Source: Eublepharis macularius (lineage: Eukaryota; Chordata; Lepidosauria; Squamata; Eublepharidae). Taken from it: a DNA stretch of 64,000 bases. The DNA is taken from contig NC_072801.1 of NCBI RefSeq assembly GCF_028583425.1, forward strand, positions 25,192,001 through 25,256,000, written 5' to 3'. Below the pieces are notes generated by a model. That model was not told the DNA's origin. It saw only the letters and a program-made list of their open reading frames with translations, and did no database searches. Of the stretch, positions 12,601-22,425 are shown one piece after another (the first letter of the stretch is position 1; each line of letters starts with the position of its first letter). The position numbers and the translations under genes were made by a program.

Positions 12601-15600
12601 CCTACCCCCCACCATTCGCCTTAAGATGAATAATAGAACTGAGTTTTGGATACCTCCCCCTGGTAGTACATGCAGAAACCATCTCATGTTTTCATTCGCC
12701 CAATAATCTCGGCTGGGAGAGAAAGCCCCAAACTTTCTGCTCCAAACCTCTGATCAGTTTTATAAACTCATGGAGATTTGAACCTGAGCTTCTGACATTT
12801 AATCTTTCCATCTATGATAATGTCATTGGCCCTTCCGAAGGGGGAATCGGGGCTGCTTCTAGAGAGCTAGGATAGTGACTTGGGCTATCGGGTTTGTAGA
12901 GTTCCTCCCTGAAAGAAATTCCCCGTGCCAGCGGCCCTTCTGGGAACCGATCTCAGGCGTTCCTGTTTCATTGGGCTTGGAGTCAAGCAGCTGTTGGCTT
13001 TTCACAAATTACAGTGTCCCCTGCAGTTTGTAGAGAGTGCGACTGATGCTTGTGCGCTTGAATTGCACTCGTTTGTGCTTGAGCTTTCGCAACCGCTGTC
13101 TGCCTGGAAGATGCTCCTGCACCTGAGTGCAGGGTGACACTGGAAGTAGAAAACCTCAGCCTAGCCTGCCTCACAGGGTTGTTTGTGAGGGTACAGCAGA
13201 GGAGAGGAAGAGGATGCAAGCCACTTTAGATCCCAATTGGGGAGAAACGGTGGAGGATAAATGAAACAAATAAATACAATAATTGGGAGAGAAGAGAGTG
13301 GACTGTGAACCAGGAAGCCATGGGTTCAAATCCACACTGTGCTGGTGATATCCTAGGGGGCGCCCTAGGGCAAGCTATGGTTTCTCAGCCTTCTGCCCCC
13401 CCCCCTTTCCGCTGTCTGTGATACGGGGCTACGAATAATGACCTAGGATTTCAGATGATGCAAATGCAACCGGTTTTTATCATGCTGTTCCTCTGCAGTG
13501 ACCTTTCGTCAGATAACAATGATCTCGTGATGCTGAAGTCCCTCCTGGCAGGTCTGAGCTTGCCTAGCAAGAGCAGCACAGCTGACAGGGGTGCTGACGA
13601 CGAGAAGGATGGTGAGTGGGGATTTCAGTTAAGGTTTAGCTTGATGGGCAGCTAGCCCTCCATGTTGAAGGGCCTGAGACTGATCTCCAGCATCTCCCAT
13701 GGAGAGAGACCTGGATAGCAAGTTTAAGGAAGCGGACCGTACTAAGTTTGAGGGCCAGTAGTAGCAGTACGCAGCTTTACAAGGCTGAGCTGAGCCTCAT
13801 TGGTAGCCCCAAGTCCAGTCCCTGGCAGTCTCCCAACAAAGTTGTTCAAGTAGTAGAAAAGACCCCCTGTTTGGCTGGTGACCCCAGAGAGGCCCTGCCA
13901 GTCCAAGTGGGCCCTGCTGAATTAGATGGGACCAGTGGTTGGACTTTGGTATGGCTGCTTACGAGCATCAGTCTCCCGCATGTTTGCATCTTCTTGAAGT
14001 GCTCCACACCCTTGAGAATTAACCTCTCTGAGTTGGTGAGGCATTTTGCGGTGCTGGGATTTCATATCCTGCTCACTCAATACTTGCAGGGGTGCTGCTG
14101 TAAAATGCCAATGTGCGTTTGTGGTGCCCTCCTGGTAGGAAGTTTATGCCACTCTGATGTTCCTTATACTGTGAGGTGGTAGATCTTTTATTTTGAAACT
14201 GATAAATGGTGAAGGGTTACACGATGCCCCCGTGATCAAGCCAGAATAGCAGTCAGTCCAGTCTAATTGGGGCACTTGTGAGAATCAATAGCCAGGTTTG
14301 CGAGAAGCGGAGGGAACATTTCTGAGGTTCACCTGGTGATGATAAGACACGATAATGTGATTCTTGATTTCTGCTTTTTAAACAATTATTTTCCTATAAA
14401 TGGGCTTAGTTAGAATTCCATGGATGACATCCGGGGTGCTTTTAAAATCCTCATTTAATGTTTTAAAAATTTACAACCATTGTATTGACCACAGTGATTG
14501 GGACAAGAAATGATACCTTCTGGGGCTAGAGATGCTGCATTTGGTGCCTGCCTTCTTCTTTTCTTCCAATTTCTGTGCACCCGGCCCCACTAGACGGCCA
14601 TTCGGTATAAATTCAGGCAAACAGCATACATTGTCTTGGCTGCAGAAATTGCATTATCCAGTAGAATTTTACGGCAGTGTAGGTAGGCAGATCAGGTGGA
14701 GTTTGGGAGCTCAGGAACCACACCAGTATTGGAAGCTTTACCGGGACCCTGTTGGCCCTCCTTGGGCTACCTGACATCGGCTGGGTTGATGACTGCAGTC
14801 CTACCTTCTGGCCACCTGTAGAGGTGGTCCTGAAGTAGTGAGACTCCTGGCAAGGTGCCCCAACGAACCCCCTTTCTCTCTTGCTTTGTCTAGATGAGAC
14901 AGCAGCAGGATCTCTGCCCCTCGTCAGCGTCTCGCTCTTCACCCTGCTCACTCCTGCAGAAATGGCCCCATACATGAAGAGGCTCTCCAGGGGACAAACC
15001 GTGGAAGGTATGGGCAATGGGTAACAATCTCTTCCACAGATTCTGCATGCAGGGACCTGCCTGCTTCAAGCCTCCCTGGACATGGTGGTTGAGGGGAATG
15101 ATAAATGTGTCAAGTGCTGGTATTCACACGGCTCCGGCAGCACACCCCATGGGGGTACAGACTAATGCCCTCAGCAGAGACATTGAATCATTGTTCCTTG
15201 ACCTGTTGGTCTCTTGCACAGGGGAGGATGCTTCAGAGGAAGCCACGAGGTAACCTGCAAATTGGTCCAGGTCTGCTTGAGCTCCACCCGTGAGCATCCA
15301 TTACAGGACTCTAATCTTGCAGTGAACTTGCCTGATTTTGTCGAGGACAGAATGTCCAAAATTTTATGCAGGTCTGTCAGCTTCTTGCCCATTCAGTGAG
15401 ATGAAATTGACAAATCTCTGGCCTCTTTATTTTCTCCCACATTCCAGATATCCTGGAAGTGCTGACCGACATTGACGAGATGTCCCGACGGAGGCCTGAA
15501 ATCCTCTCCTTCTTCTCCGTACGTTGGTCGCACTCTCTGCGTGTAGTTTCCTCATGCTGGAATCTGATTTGCGTTTCTCCTCTAGCTTTAGTCTACCCTG

Positions 15601-18600
15601 GCGGGGGGCATTTCCAAAGTCTTTCAGTGGGAGAGTTTACTACAGGGCTACCCCCTTTAGGCTTTTGGTTAGAACTGCAGATCGCTTGTGACGAGGAAAG
15701 ATTTTCCTATAAGTGATTAGAGAAGCATTTTATAAATCGATGTGGAGGAGGCAGAGTCTTGGCTCCCTTCTTCTTCCATGATGTTGAGTGAACAGTGCAG
15801 ATGACTGGGATACACTAGTACATTTTTTGAGGACTAGTAAGTTTTGCAAATGTTGTAGACTGCTTTTGGCAGTTGGTCTTTTCTCCCCTCTTCTAGCCCG
15901 ATAGCTGCTAGAAAGGTAGGGCACCTAGCGATCAGAAACATTCTTGTGCTTTTGGTGTACAGTACAAGAAGCAAGCCGAGAGCTGAAGGATGTACAAGCC
16001 AGCCTTCTAGGAATAGGAAGGCTTATTTTATTCATTTCATTTACCCTACCTTTCTCCCCACTGGGGACCCAAAATGGCTTACATTATTCTCCTCTCCTCC
16101 GCTTCACCCACACAACAAGCCTGTGAGGTAGGTTAGGCTGAGTGTGTGTGGTTGACCCGAGGTCACTCAGCCATCTTCCATGGCAGAGTGGGGATTCAAA
16201 CCTGGAGTCTCCTGGTCCTAGCCCAACCCTCTAACCACTACACTGTACTGTGGTTGTATTACATTTGGTTACTTCGGGGGTTCTCTCTAAGTGCTGCTTT
16301 TTTTCCTGGTGCCCACCAGACTCACCTGCAAAGGCTGATGAGCTCTCCCGAGGAGACCTGCCGGAACCTGGCCTTCTCCCTTGCTCTGCGCTCCATACAA
16401 AACAACCCCAGGTAAGCGGCAAAGGTGGCTCAACAGGTAGGAGGGCGGGAGAACCGGCAGGGGAGATCTTGTTCCCTTTTCTTACAAGTCATCTTCAAGT
16501 ATTTAGAAGTCTTCATTCCCCCAGCACGGAGGATCTCATTGGGTAAAAAGGTTTCCCCAAAGTTTCTTCTGTGCTGCAGTCTCTAGAGAAAAAGCTTTGA
16601 CAGACATATGCAAGACACAAAATTCTGTGCCCTGGAGAGAGCTCAATGTGTCACTGATGCTCCCCTTAAGAAATGAGCACAGGGGAAAATCAGTCTGCAG
16701 GGTTTTTAAACAGCAGGCTTGCCCATCGTTGATTGGCTGGCAGCTGGCTGGGCACTGTATTGATTGGTCAACTGTTGTAGACCCTTTTTTCCTCCCCTCT
16801 TCATTCCAGAGCAGTTTTACAAGATTTTACGTACGGATTTATTTATTTTTTACTTTTTAAATGAGGTTCCAGATGAACTGATTTGGTGTGTGTATAATTA
16901 TAATCTTGTAACTAGCCCAGAGGTGTTGAGAAAGGACTCTGTCTGGTAGCCAGTCAGAATTGCACACAGTTATCTTTGCTGCAGAAGTCACAAAACCAGG
17001 GAAGTCTGCTGAGAGATGTCTGTTTTGCTTTTCCAGCATGGCAGCCGATTTCCTTCCTACGTTCATGTACTGCCTCGGCAGCCGGGACTTCGAGGTTGTT
17101 CAAACAGCTCTGAGGAACTTGCCTGAATATACCCTCCTTTGCCAAGGTAAGATGCTTGGAACTACTGAGCCTGCCTTACAGGGCTGTTGTCAAAGGATTA
17201 TACAGATAACGTATGTTAAAAACTCAGCAAACACTATCTGAATGCTGTCTAGTGTTAAGGTGAGCCAGTTGTGCTGGCAAAGCGTGATGTTTGTATATAG
17301 CTAAGGCTGGCTGCCGTGGAGGGAATCTGGCCACATGATTCCGCCCCCACCCCCCCCAAAAAACCATAATCTCCAAGTCTTTCATAAATGTATGAGTTAC
17401 TTTCTCCATATATCAGCTTCCTGCTGAGACGGTCTTTAGCAGCGGACATGCTGTTGGAATGTATAATTCTTTTTATTTGCTGAAAATATTTTTACTCTCA
17501 TCTTTCCAGAGCTCAAAGCAGTTTTAAAGCAATTCAAATGCCCCCTCAAACTCCCCAATTTAAATAAACTAACAAAGAAACACACACACCTATCTCACAA
17601 AAGAAAGAACATGCGACTAGCCCACAAAAATGGTTACTAGTCTGCTTATCTGTGAGTCATCAGTGTAGGTATTCTCTGTTGTACACTGAATGGTGGTGGT
17701 GTGTGTGTGGGGGGGGGGGCATATCCCATTCTCATCCAGTTTACAGAACTTTCTTCCCTGCTCTCCCGGGAGCCATACTTACTCACCTCAAGCAAATAGG
17801 GAGAGGCAGTTAACAAGCTGGCTAAGAAAAGGAAAGCTAAGAGCAACAGTATTACTGAATTTTGATCACAGTAAATTGAGATCTTGGCTGACGCTGAACC
17901 CCCTCCGAGGGCTTCCTGAGAGTGGTGCTGCGCACGTGCTATCTGTGGCTTCATTTCCATCACATTTGTGCACATTTCCCCTCAGTTATATATACAAAAA
18001 AGGACATGAATTCATTGCACTTTGGGAGATTTTTTCCAGAGCCACCCTTGTTACCAAACCGGTCCCTTTGTCTTGGCCTCTTTTTTATTTTTCTTTCCGC
18101 CTCAAGAAGACCCAGAACATTTTCTGCATGGATCTGCCACCCTTTACTTACGCTTTATGCTTGATTTCCCCCTCTTCTTCTCCCCCCCACCCCTACAAAC
18201 TGGCTTTTCCAGTGTCAAACTACTTTTTTTAACTTTGCAAAACACAGATGGCATTTAGATATTGAAACCCCAGAGGTCAGAAGTGCCTTTTCCTGCAGTG
18301 TTTCAGGGGACAGGTGTGGGCTTTGAATCAAGTTTGGAGCTCTTTTGCCTAACTGATAGTTGCTAAGTGCGCCGGGGTGTGTGTGGCAGGACGGGCTGTG
18401 TGCTTTGGTCAAAATGTCAGCTGGCAACCTTTTCTTTGATCCGTGGCTAATATTGGTAGATGTTCCCATTAGGCCAAGATGATTCTGGTATTGGTGGCTG
18501 CGAAGATCCTTGCTTAATGTGTTATGAATAATTCTCTGGTCTTCCTGATGGATTTTTTAAAAAAACGAACCAAACCCTTTGCACAGTGCAAGGGAAAATA

Positions 18601-19659
18601 GGGTGACTGCTGGAGGGGGGACAGACGGACACATGGGGACCTCATGCCAAGGACAGCCTGGAAAGTTAAGGAGGCTTCTGTTTTGTAGATTAGCCACCCT
18701 TAACAACAACAACAACAACAACAACAATAATAATATTTGATTTATATACCGCCCTTCAGGACAATTTAACACCCACTAAGAGCGGTTTACAAAGTATGTT
18801 GTTATTATCCCCACAACAATCACCCTGTGGGGCTGAGAGAGCTCCGGGAAGCTGTGACTGACCCAAGGTCACCCAGCTGGCTTCAAGCAGAGGAGTGGGG
18901 AATCAAACCCGGTTCTCCAGATTGGAGTCCCACTGCTCTTAACCACTACACCAAACTGGCTAACAAGGGGACAGTCAGTGAATCTAGAGAACCAGCATTG
19001 TAGCAGTTGCTAAAATCTGAGGCCTGAATCAGGGAGACCCAAGATTGAATCCCTGCGTGGTGGTTAATCTCAGACCAAACAATCAACAACAGGGCAAATA
19101 ATGGGCAAAAGGAATAAAGGTATGCACCCAAATCTGATAACCTGCTGAATTCCTTGGGCAAATTATGCAGGTGTGATAGAATAATTATCCTTATATCTAA
19201 AAGCCGGCCTCTCGGCGGATCAAGAAATTCACAAACTGGGGCCAGCTTGAGCTATGGGTTTGCAGGAAAAACAACATTGCACAGAGTGGCCAGTGGGATA
19301 TTCCTGGTAAAGTCCACAGGAAGACCAAGAGCCTTTCTCTACTGTGGACACCCCCCTGCCTCTCACATTGGGACTAGTGGTTTAGACAGGTTCAGCAAGG
19401 AAAGTTCTGTCAGTGTTAGCCAGCAGAACTTAAATAGGAACTCCAGGTTCAGAGACAATCTGTCTCTGAATACTGGACTGTCAGCAAGACAAGGTGTTTT
19501 GCCTCAGATGGATCTTTCTAATGTGCGCTTTTCCTCCTCTCAGAGCACGCTGCCGTACTGCTGCACCGGGCATTCCTGGTTGGGATGTACGGACAGATCG
19601 ACACCAGCTGTCAGATTTCAGAGGCCTTGAAGATTTTGCATATGGAAGCCATGATATGA
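541..19659 (+). CDS. INTS1: Integrator complex subunit 1, C-terminal part (19 exons)
   Basis: This is the 3' part of the gene for the largest Integrator subunit, an alpha-helical (HEAT/ARM-like) scaffold. Integrator is the nuclear complex that cleaves snRNA 3' ends and attenuates RNA polymerase II transcripts. Nineteen exons (541-665, 1214-1468, 2166-2325, 2738-2878, 3385-3586, 3665-3788, 5355-5485, 6153-6240, 7432-7658, 8501-8624, 9793-9926, 11355-11547, 12217-12344, 13499-13611, 14894-15007, 15448-15518, 16320-16411, 17037-17146, 19544-19659) all have AG/GT borders and join in phase. They give about 881 residues before the TGA. The human protein is near 2190 residues, so about 40% is here and the 5' part lies upstream. 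Family landmarks are RVLGPEDDLA, WLEMLDPEV, FLWACIH.PRIWQGRDQR, MACRKLAVAHP, NFQEFRQQNHL, MAPYMKRLSRGQTVE, DIDEMSRRRPEILSFFS and the terminal ILHMEAMI. No frameshift or in-frame stop was found. MICALL2 follows downstream on the same strand, as in human. Confidence 0.97.
1214..1468 (+). CDS. INTS1: INTS1 exon 2 of 19 in window
   Basis: 85 whole codons. I chose the acceptor tttccag at 1213 over the cag at 1222 because it keeps LFQ before LNPDPRWQ, as in the family. The exon includes SPHGGALVM and ends at cag|gtgagg. Confidence 0.93.
1500..1930 (-). repeat. LINE-type 3' fragment (minus) in INTS1 intron
   Basis: tatagtccgcctttctcact at the left, ttacagtacaggcctggata and gaataattcagttttgcatc at the right. 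Same family as 40934. Family name uncertain (CR1/L2-type). Confidence 0.6.
2166..2325 (+). CDS. INTS1: INTS1 exon 3 of 19 in window
   Basis: The acceptor is cttttcag and the donor gatg|gtaaga. It starts with RCVPQDTAFSSLFFK and leaves one base of a split Val codon for the next exon. Confidence 0.94.
2738..2878 (+). CDS. INTS1: INTS1 exon 4 of 19 in window
   Basis: The acceptor is cacgacag and the donor aaag|gtgagc. It encodes RGGFLHLADALAFRR and a helix resembling STVRAIIATLKSGE. Phase 1 in, phase 1 out. Confidence 0.95.
3385..3586 (+). CDS. INTS1: INTS1 exon 5 of 19 in window
   Basis: The acceptor is cctcctag and the donor gagg|gtgggt. It encodes LTETHSPYLEELLAALFS and VAVVSSLLLQ, then a poorly conserved acidic linker. 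Two bases carry over into the next exon. Confidence 0.93.
3665..3788 (+). CDS. INTS1: INTS1 exon 6 of 19 in window
   Basis: The acceptor is ccctgcag and the donor aag|gtgagg. It encodes LGPASGLFINWLEMLDPEV and SSCPDLQQRLLFSW, close to the vertebrate INTS1 block. It ends on a codon boundary. Confidence 0.96.
3943..4047 (+). mobile_element. 5'-truncated hammerhead-like retroelement copy in INTS1 intron
   Basis: A 105-bp insertion between two copies of acccagaccat (3932-3942 and 4048-4058). It begins inside the hammerhead-like core (ttctcgaaagc) and runs to the family's usual 3' end (acacggctaacttctctgc). Variable 5' truncation, a fixed 3' end and a target-site duplication indicate target-primed reverse transcription. 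It is assigned to the same family as the copy at 32593. Confidence 0.85.
4064..4292 (-). repeat. tRNA-derived SINE (minus)
   Basis: Reverse copy of the common reptile SINE. It shows ttatcctcacaacaa, ggtcacccagtgagc, ggattcaaaccctg and a tRNA-like head near ctgtaaccaccactctg. It is preceded by a (TTTG)n tract. Confidence 0.75.
4388..4534 (+). repeat. tRNA-derived SINE (gagcatctgcttg family)
   Basis: A and B box-like segments (gtggttcagaggcagagcatctgcttg and ggttccaagttcaatcc) are followed by the diverged tail with gagccactgccaatcag. Pol III-type SINE, not a tRNA gene. Confidence 0.75.
4535..5010 (+). mobile_element. Penelope-like retroelement 3' fragment with hammerhead ribozyme
   Basis: The 5' part is open to about 4810. 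It encodes AEIHKHKQNFNRKEETLRMN, which resembles the segment near the C-terminus of the GIY-YIG domain in Penelope-like proteins. This is a broken remnant with no reverse transcriptase in view. A non-coding 3' region follows, with a full hammerhead motif at 4880-4920 and an end near cggccgtgaaagccttcg. I see no flanking target duplication. It lies in the INTS1 intron between exons 6 and 7. Confidence 0.75.
4880..4920 (+). ncRNA. hammerhead ribozyme motif (Penelope-type, minimal)
   Basis: Core CTGAAGA (4883-4889) and GAAA (4910-4913). Stem II pairs gccagc (4891-4896) with gctggc (4904-4909), all six pairs Watson-Crick. Stem III is two pairs with no loop (AC/GT, 4913-4916). Cleavage is expected after C4917. 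Stem I pairs cct (4880-4882) with agg (4918-4920). One extra base (T4890) lies between the core and stem II. Such tiny stem III forms are known from Penelope-like elements and are thought to cut best as dimers. Activity here is inferred. Confidence 0.7.
5355..5485 (+). CDS. INTS1: INTS1 exon 7 of 19 in window
   Basis: The acceptor is tgccgcag and the donor aaag|gtgcac. It encodes PSFRPYLLALLTHQSSW and then LCKNREQ. Two bases carry over to complete Arg. Confidence 0.95.
6153..6240 (+). CDS. INTS1: INTS1 exon 8 of 19 in window
   Basis: The acceptor is tcctgccag and the donor cag|gtaatg. It encodes FDPAASLDFLWACIHIP and RIWQGRDQR, one of the most conserved INTS1 blocks. Confidence 0.96.
6388..6487. 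repeat. 50-bp unit tandem duplication
   Basis: Two adjacent 50-bp units start at 6388 and 6438 (ccaggcctggaccattcagt in each) and differ at a few bases. They lie within an INTS1 intron. Confidence 0.85.
7432..7658 (+). CDS. INTS1: INTS1 exon 9 of 19 in window
   Basis: The acceptor is tctttcag and the donor gcag|gtgagg. It encodes KRREEFVLQLKAPQLISLVE, SRLPLLLSCCHGD and GCIQQWG. 75 codons plus two bases. Confidence 0.96.
8501..8624 (+). CDS. INTS1: INTS1 exon 10 of 19 in window
   Basis: The acceptor is gggttttag and the donor caaa|gtaagg. It encodes GKHCQDLLLQIYLQLPEL and PVPETLLSSEGA. It ends on a codon boundary. Confidence 0.95.
8850..8910 (+). repeat. Bov-B-like SINE tail fragment
   Basis: ggtcgccatgagtcagaagc followed by aacttgatggcac is the 3' tail shared by squamate SINEs and the Bov-B LINE. 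Confidence 0.65.
9793..9926 (+). CDS. INTS1: INTS1 exon 11 of 19 in window
   Basis: The acceptor is ctccccacag. The donor ctcag|gttctt departs from the GTRAGT consensus, but the join is exactly in phase with exon 12. It encodes HRFITLLADSND and MACRKLAVAHPILLL. Confidence 0.94.
10058..10300 (+). repeat. tRNA-derived SINE
   Basis: tRNA-like head, then gggccagtcacatactctca, cagggttgttgtgaggataa, and a tail with gagaggagaatgatataagt. An inserted stretch interrupts the head. Confidence 0.8.
11355..11547 (+). CDS. INTS1: INTS1 exon 12 of 19 in window
   Basis: The acceptor is cttcccag and the donor tatg|gtgaga. It encodes HLPMIAALLHGR, NFQEFRQQNHLTFF and EHQGALWDCLLSF. It ends on a codon boundary. 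Confidence 0.97.
12217..12344 (+). CDS. INTS1: INTS1 exon 13 of 19 in window
   Basis: The acceptor is ttgtttcag, just after a CA microsatellite. The donor is cca|gtacgt. It encodes SYRKSSRHLAAFISKFVQF and SFLQKHLDPL. Confidence 0.96.
13130..13282 (+). repeat. tRNA-derived SINE, 3' part
   Basis: Shows tgcctcacagggttgtttgt, a gagaggaagaggatgcaagc tail and a final (AAAT)n-like run. Confidence 0.65.
13499..13611 (+). CDS. INTS1: INTS1 exon 14 of 19 in window
   Basis: The acceptor is cctctgcag and the donor gatg|gtgagt. It encodes DLVMLKSLLAGLSLPS and then a charged linker. One base carries over. Confidence 0.95.
13655..13960 (+). repeat. diverged tRNA-derived SINE (gagcatctgcttg family)
   Basis: Recognised from its body (agcatctcccatggagagag and the later ccagtccaagtgggccctgc) and from a tail resembling gaattagatgggaccagtgg. 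The head is degraded. Confidence 0.55.
14894..15007 (+). CDS. INTS1: INTS1 exon 15 of 19 in window
   Basis: The acceptor is tttgtctag and the donor gaag|gtatgg. It encodes SLPLVSVSLFTLLTPAE and MAPYMKRLSRGQTVE, nearly invariant among vertebrates. Confidence 0.97.
15448..15518 (+). CDS. INTS1: INTS1 exon 16 of 19 in window
   Basis: The acceptor is cattccag and the donor ctcc|gtacgt. This short exon encodes EVLTDIDEMSRRRPEILSFF. Confidence 0.97.
16028..16252 (-). repeat. tRNA-derived SINE (minus)
   Basis: Reverse copy with ctccccactggggacccaaa at its tail side, gtcactcagccatcttccat, and the tRNA-like head ccctctaaccactacactg. Confidence 0.85.
16320..16411 (+). CDS. INTS1: INTS1 exon 17 of 19 in window
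   Basis: The acceptor is gcccaccag and the donor ccag|gtaagc. It encodes THLQRLMSSPEETCRNLAFS and LALRSIQNNP. Confidence 0.96.
17037..17146 (+). CDS. INTS1: INTS1 exon 18 of 19 in window
   Basis: The acceptor is gcttttccag and the donor caag|gtaaga. It encodes FLPTFMYCLGSRDFEVVQTA and LRNLPEY. The following 2.4-kb intron contains one clear SINE. Confidence 0.97.
18710..18966 (-). repeat. tRNA-derived SINE, second family (minus)
   Basis: It starts with an (AAC)n(AAT)n tract, then tttatataccgcccttcagg, gctgtgactgacccaaggtc and the head end ctgctcttaaccactacacc. The same family recurs at 60185. Confidence 0.8.
19544..19659 (+). CDS. INTS1: INTS1 exon 19 of 19 (terminal, with stop)
   Basis: The acceptor is cctcctctcag. 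It encodes EHAAVLLHRAFLVGMYGQ and ends EALKILHMEAMI, then TGA at 19657-19659. Family members end at the same residue, so the C-terminus is intact. Confidence 0.97.
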
Positions 19660-20620
19660 ATAGGGTCGCTTCAAGGGTTCAAACCTCAGAGGGAAAGTTG
19701 GGATCCCTCCGCCCCTGTGTTGTGCCACTGCTGGCAGGACAGCTTAAGAGAAAACACTTTGTGATTTGCCTCGCATTCTGAAGTGGGGTGAAGGATGCGC
19801 CGAATCCATGAGAGAGCTTCAACCAAAGGAAGGAAGGAAAAGTTGGCTTGGACTTGGGGGATGCTGGAACTCATCCCACCCCAAATGTCTCTTACGTGGA
19901 AGCCACACAGATTCAAAGTCTCTCCTCCACCCCCATTGTCAAGTGTAGGGGTGCTAAAATGGCAATCGGCCATGGCACCCGTCTTCTTTGGGGCGGGCTA
20001 TTGGACTTTCCCCTGAATGTGACTGTTGCCAAAACACCTGTCCGAGAACATGGGCAGAGGCGCAGCCAGCGCGCCGGCTAACAAGACTCCAAAACTTTGT
20101 TCTTTTTCTTTTTTAAATTAAAACAAATTACCTCTGTTACATTTCCTTAATTTCCCAGTTCAGTTTCTTTTTCATTTTCATACTGTGAAGTCTGGATTGC
20201 TGTTTGTGGGGTATATAATCTTTTTAAAAAAAAACTTAAATACTTTGCTTTTTAAGTTTTACCTCTTACTTAAGGGAACATATGCAGAGCATACAGAGAT
20301 ACCCTTGGTGGGGAGGGTATCTTCTAAGCAACGCCATCTCTAAGTTGCGGGGCGGGGAAATGCAGCACACATTTCCATGGTTATGGAGGCATGCTCGAAA
20401 ACATTTTAGCAGTGTATGTCAACAGCCTGACATTCTCAGGAAGCAAGTTTCTTTATCCTGCATTGTCACACAACCTACACATCATGACCCTTTCTTTTGT
20501 TTTTCCGCCATGTCTGTGCTTCATAGTGCTCCCACTTCCTGTCTCTACACCCTTAAACTCCACTGTGCCACCCACCATCCCAGTCCCCAGCAATAAAGCC
20601 TCCACTGAGGAATAGAGACC
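19660..20620 (+). other. INTS1: INTS1 3' UTR (probable)
   Basis: Sequence after the stop without obvious interspersed repeats. The end is set by the AATAAA at 20592-20597. An ATTAAA at 20117-20122 is a weaker alternative end. The exact cleavage site cannot be read from sequence alone. Confidence 0.5.
20592..20597 (+). terminator. INTS1: candidate polyadenylation signal AATAAA
   Basis: First canonical AATAAA hexamer found after the INTS1 stop. The GT-bearing stretch at about 20630-20700 could act as a downstream element. Confidence 0.5.
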
Positions 20621-20934
20621 CACCCCCCAGATTGTTGCAATCAGAACTCGCGAGGAAACTGAAGGCTGTACCACCACTCCGAGGGGGAGTGTTGCTTACA
20701 TAGTGATAGATAAATCATTTAATTCAACCGAGGTCACATTGCTTGCTTTAATTGTCATTTTATTTCACATGGAGAGTCTGGTTTCTGACTGTAGAGTCGT
20801 ATTTAAAGTAAAACTTGAGAACGAGCTTCGGCTTTTTTCTGGAATTCTACTTGGCTCCTTCTGTTAATTTTGATCTCCGTGCCGTGTTTTTCTTACCCGT
20901 TTATCTTGGGAGAGGGAAAGCCCAGTGGTTGTGG

Positions 20935-21135
20935 GGGAGCAGCCTGAATAGCCCAGGCTACCCTCGCTTATCAGAGCCTGGACGCTTAGCAGGGTAGGCC
21001 ATGGTGGATGGGAGACTACCAACGAAAGCAGGGGTTGCTGTGCAGAGAAAAGCAATGGCATCATCTCATCTCTTGCCTTGAGAACTCCATAAGGGGTGGT
21101 GATAAATCGGTTGCAACTTGATGACACACAATTAT
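20935..21135 (+). repeat. 5S rRNA-derived SINE with Bov-B-like tail
   Basis: A diverged 5S-type promoter region (cttagcagggtaggccatgg, tggatgggagactacc), then ggttgcaacttgatgacaca. Not a 5S gene: the body is fused to a LINE-like tail. Confidence 0.75.
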
Positions 21136-21940
21136 TATTGTGCAGGCTTTGCCAGCAGAAGAGCACCACCATCTCTGCTCCAAAGCTCTCAGAGCAGGCC
21201 TGGCAAAGACCTGCTGCTAGTCAGAGCAGGCCATATGTACAAGATAGTGTCTTTTTTTCCCTCTCCTGTTTGGCGTCAGTGGGTTCTGCATGGATTTTGC
21301 TTTTTGATCTGTGAACCTGCACCGAATTTCAAACATCCGTTTCTGCTAAATCTTGGCAGTGCATTTAGCAGAGGATAGTGTCCTTTGCCTTCTCACTATT
21401 TGGAGATGATAAAAGCGAAAGGCAGGCCCGCCCGGAGAGAAGAAATGTCGTTAGTGATTTCTGAAGCCCTGATTGACAGTTGAAAAGACAGTGCCCGGTG
21501 GCCCATCCCTTACACATCGAAACACCTTTTCTTAAAAGATGGACAGCCGTCAGAGATGCTTCTTCTGTCTTCCTTTGCAAGATAAAGTTGCTGTAGCAAA
21601 CAACCAGATATAAATGAAGTGAAGACCCAGTAGAAGGAGTTGAGAGGCAAGACGTTAGCTGTCCTGAGGCAGCGGGCAACAGGGATTGATACTCTTCTAA
21701 ACTATGCAAGGGGAAACAGATCGTGCCTGTCTTCCCTGCCTCAGTCCACCTCAGGGATGTCCATTTGTCCAGCATGAAGGGCAGTGGTGAAAATAGCAAT
21801 TTGGCTGGAGGCAGTCTGCACTCTATTTACACTTCAGATTTTAACAAGGCTTCCTTAACGTGGAAGGTCAGCATGGGCAGGTTCTGGCTTAGGGACAGGA
21901 CAGCATACTTTGCAGATGGAAGGACTGTGTTTAGTCCTTG

Positions 21941-22179
21941 ATCCAGAGGAATTAGCCGTGTTAGTCTGTAGTAGCAAAATAGAAAAGAGTCCAGTAGCAC
22001 CTTAAAGGCTAACCAACTTTATTGTAGCATAAGCTTTTGAGAACCACGGCTCTCTTCATCAGATGCATGGAGGGTATGAAGAAACTGGCCAGATATATAT
22101 AGGTGGGGAGGGGAGGGCGGAGTAGATGGAAATCAGTTGCAAAAGTCATGAAAGAGGTGGCGTGCACAATGCAGGCCAG
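21941..22179 (-). mobile_element. Penelope-type hammerhead-like element, minus, 14-bp TSD
   Basis: A 239-bp insertion between perfect copies of gtgtttagtccttg (21927-21940 and 22180-22193). Read on the minus strand it has CTGATGA, stem II gagagcc/ggttctc, then a damaged CAAAA in place of CGAAA, and the family 3' end acggctaattcctct. This is the longest copy of the family here. Confidence 0.85.
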
Positions 22180-22204
22180 GTGTTTAGTCCTTGCAGCTGC
22201 TGTT

Positions 22205-22425
22205 AAGGCCTTCACATGACGCTGCCTTACACCCAATCAGACCCGTGCTTTAACAGGGTCCGTATTGTCTACTCAGACTGGCAGCCGCTCTCCGGGGTCT
22301 CAGGCAAAGGTCTTGCACATCACCTCTTATCTGATCTTTTTAACTGGAGATTCCGGGCATTGAAGCTGGGACCTTCTGCATGCCAAGCAGGAGTTCTGCT
22401 ACTGAACAACAACCCCTCTCCAGCA
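22205..22425 (-). repeat. tRNA-derived SINE (gagcatctgcttg family, minus)
   Basis: Near full-length reverse copy. The tail end is cgctgccttacacccaatca, the body includes ctcagactggcagccgctct, and the tRNA-like head is ccttctgcatgccaagcagg. Confidence 0.8.

Noticed and set aside
12034..12687. 217-residue minus-strand open frame
   Set aside because: Antisense to the INTS1 exon at 12217-12344, and includes a translated CA microsatellite.
20117..20122. ATTAAA as the main INTS1 polyadenylation signal
   Set aside because: Kept only as an alternative. The canonical AATAAA at 20592 is stronger, though RNA evidence could reverse this.
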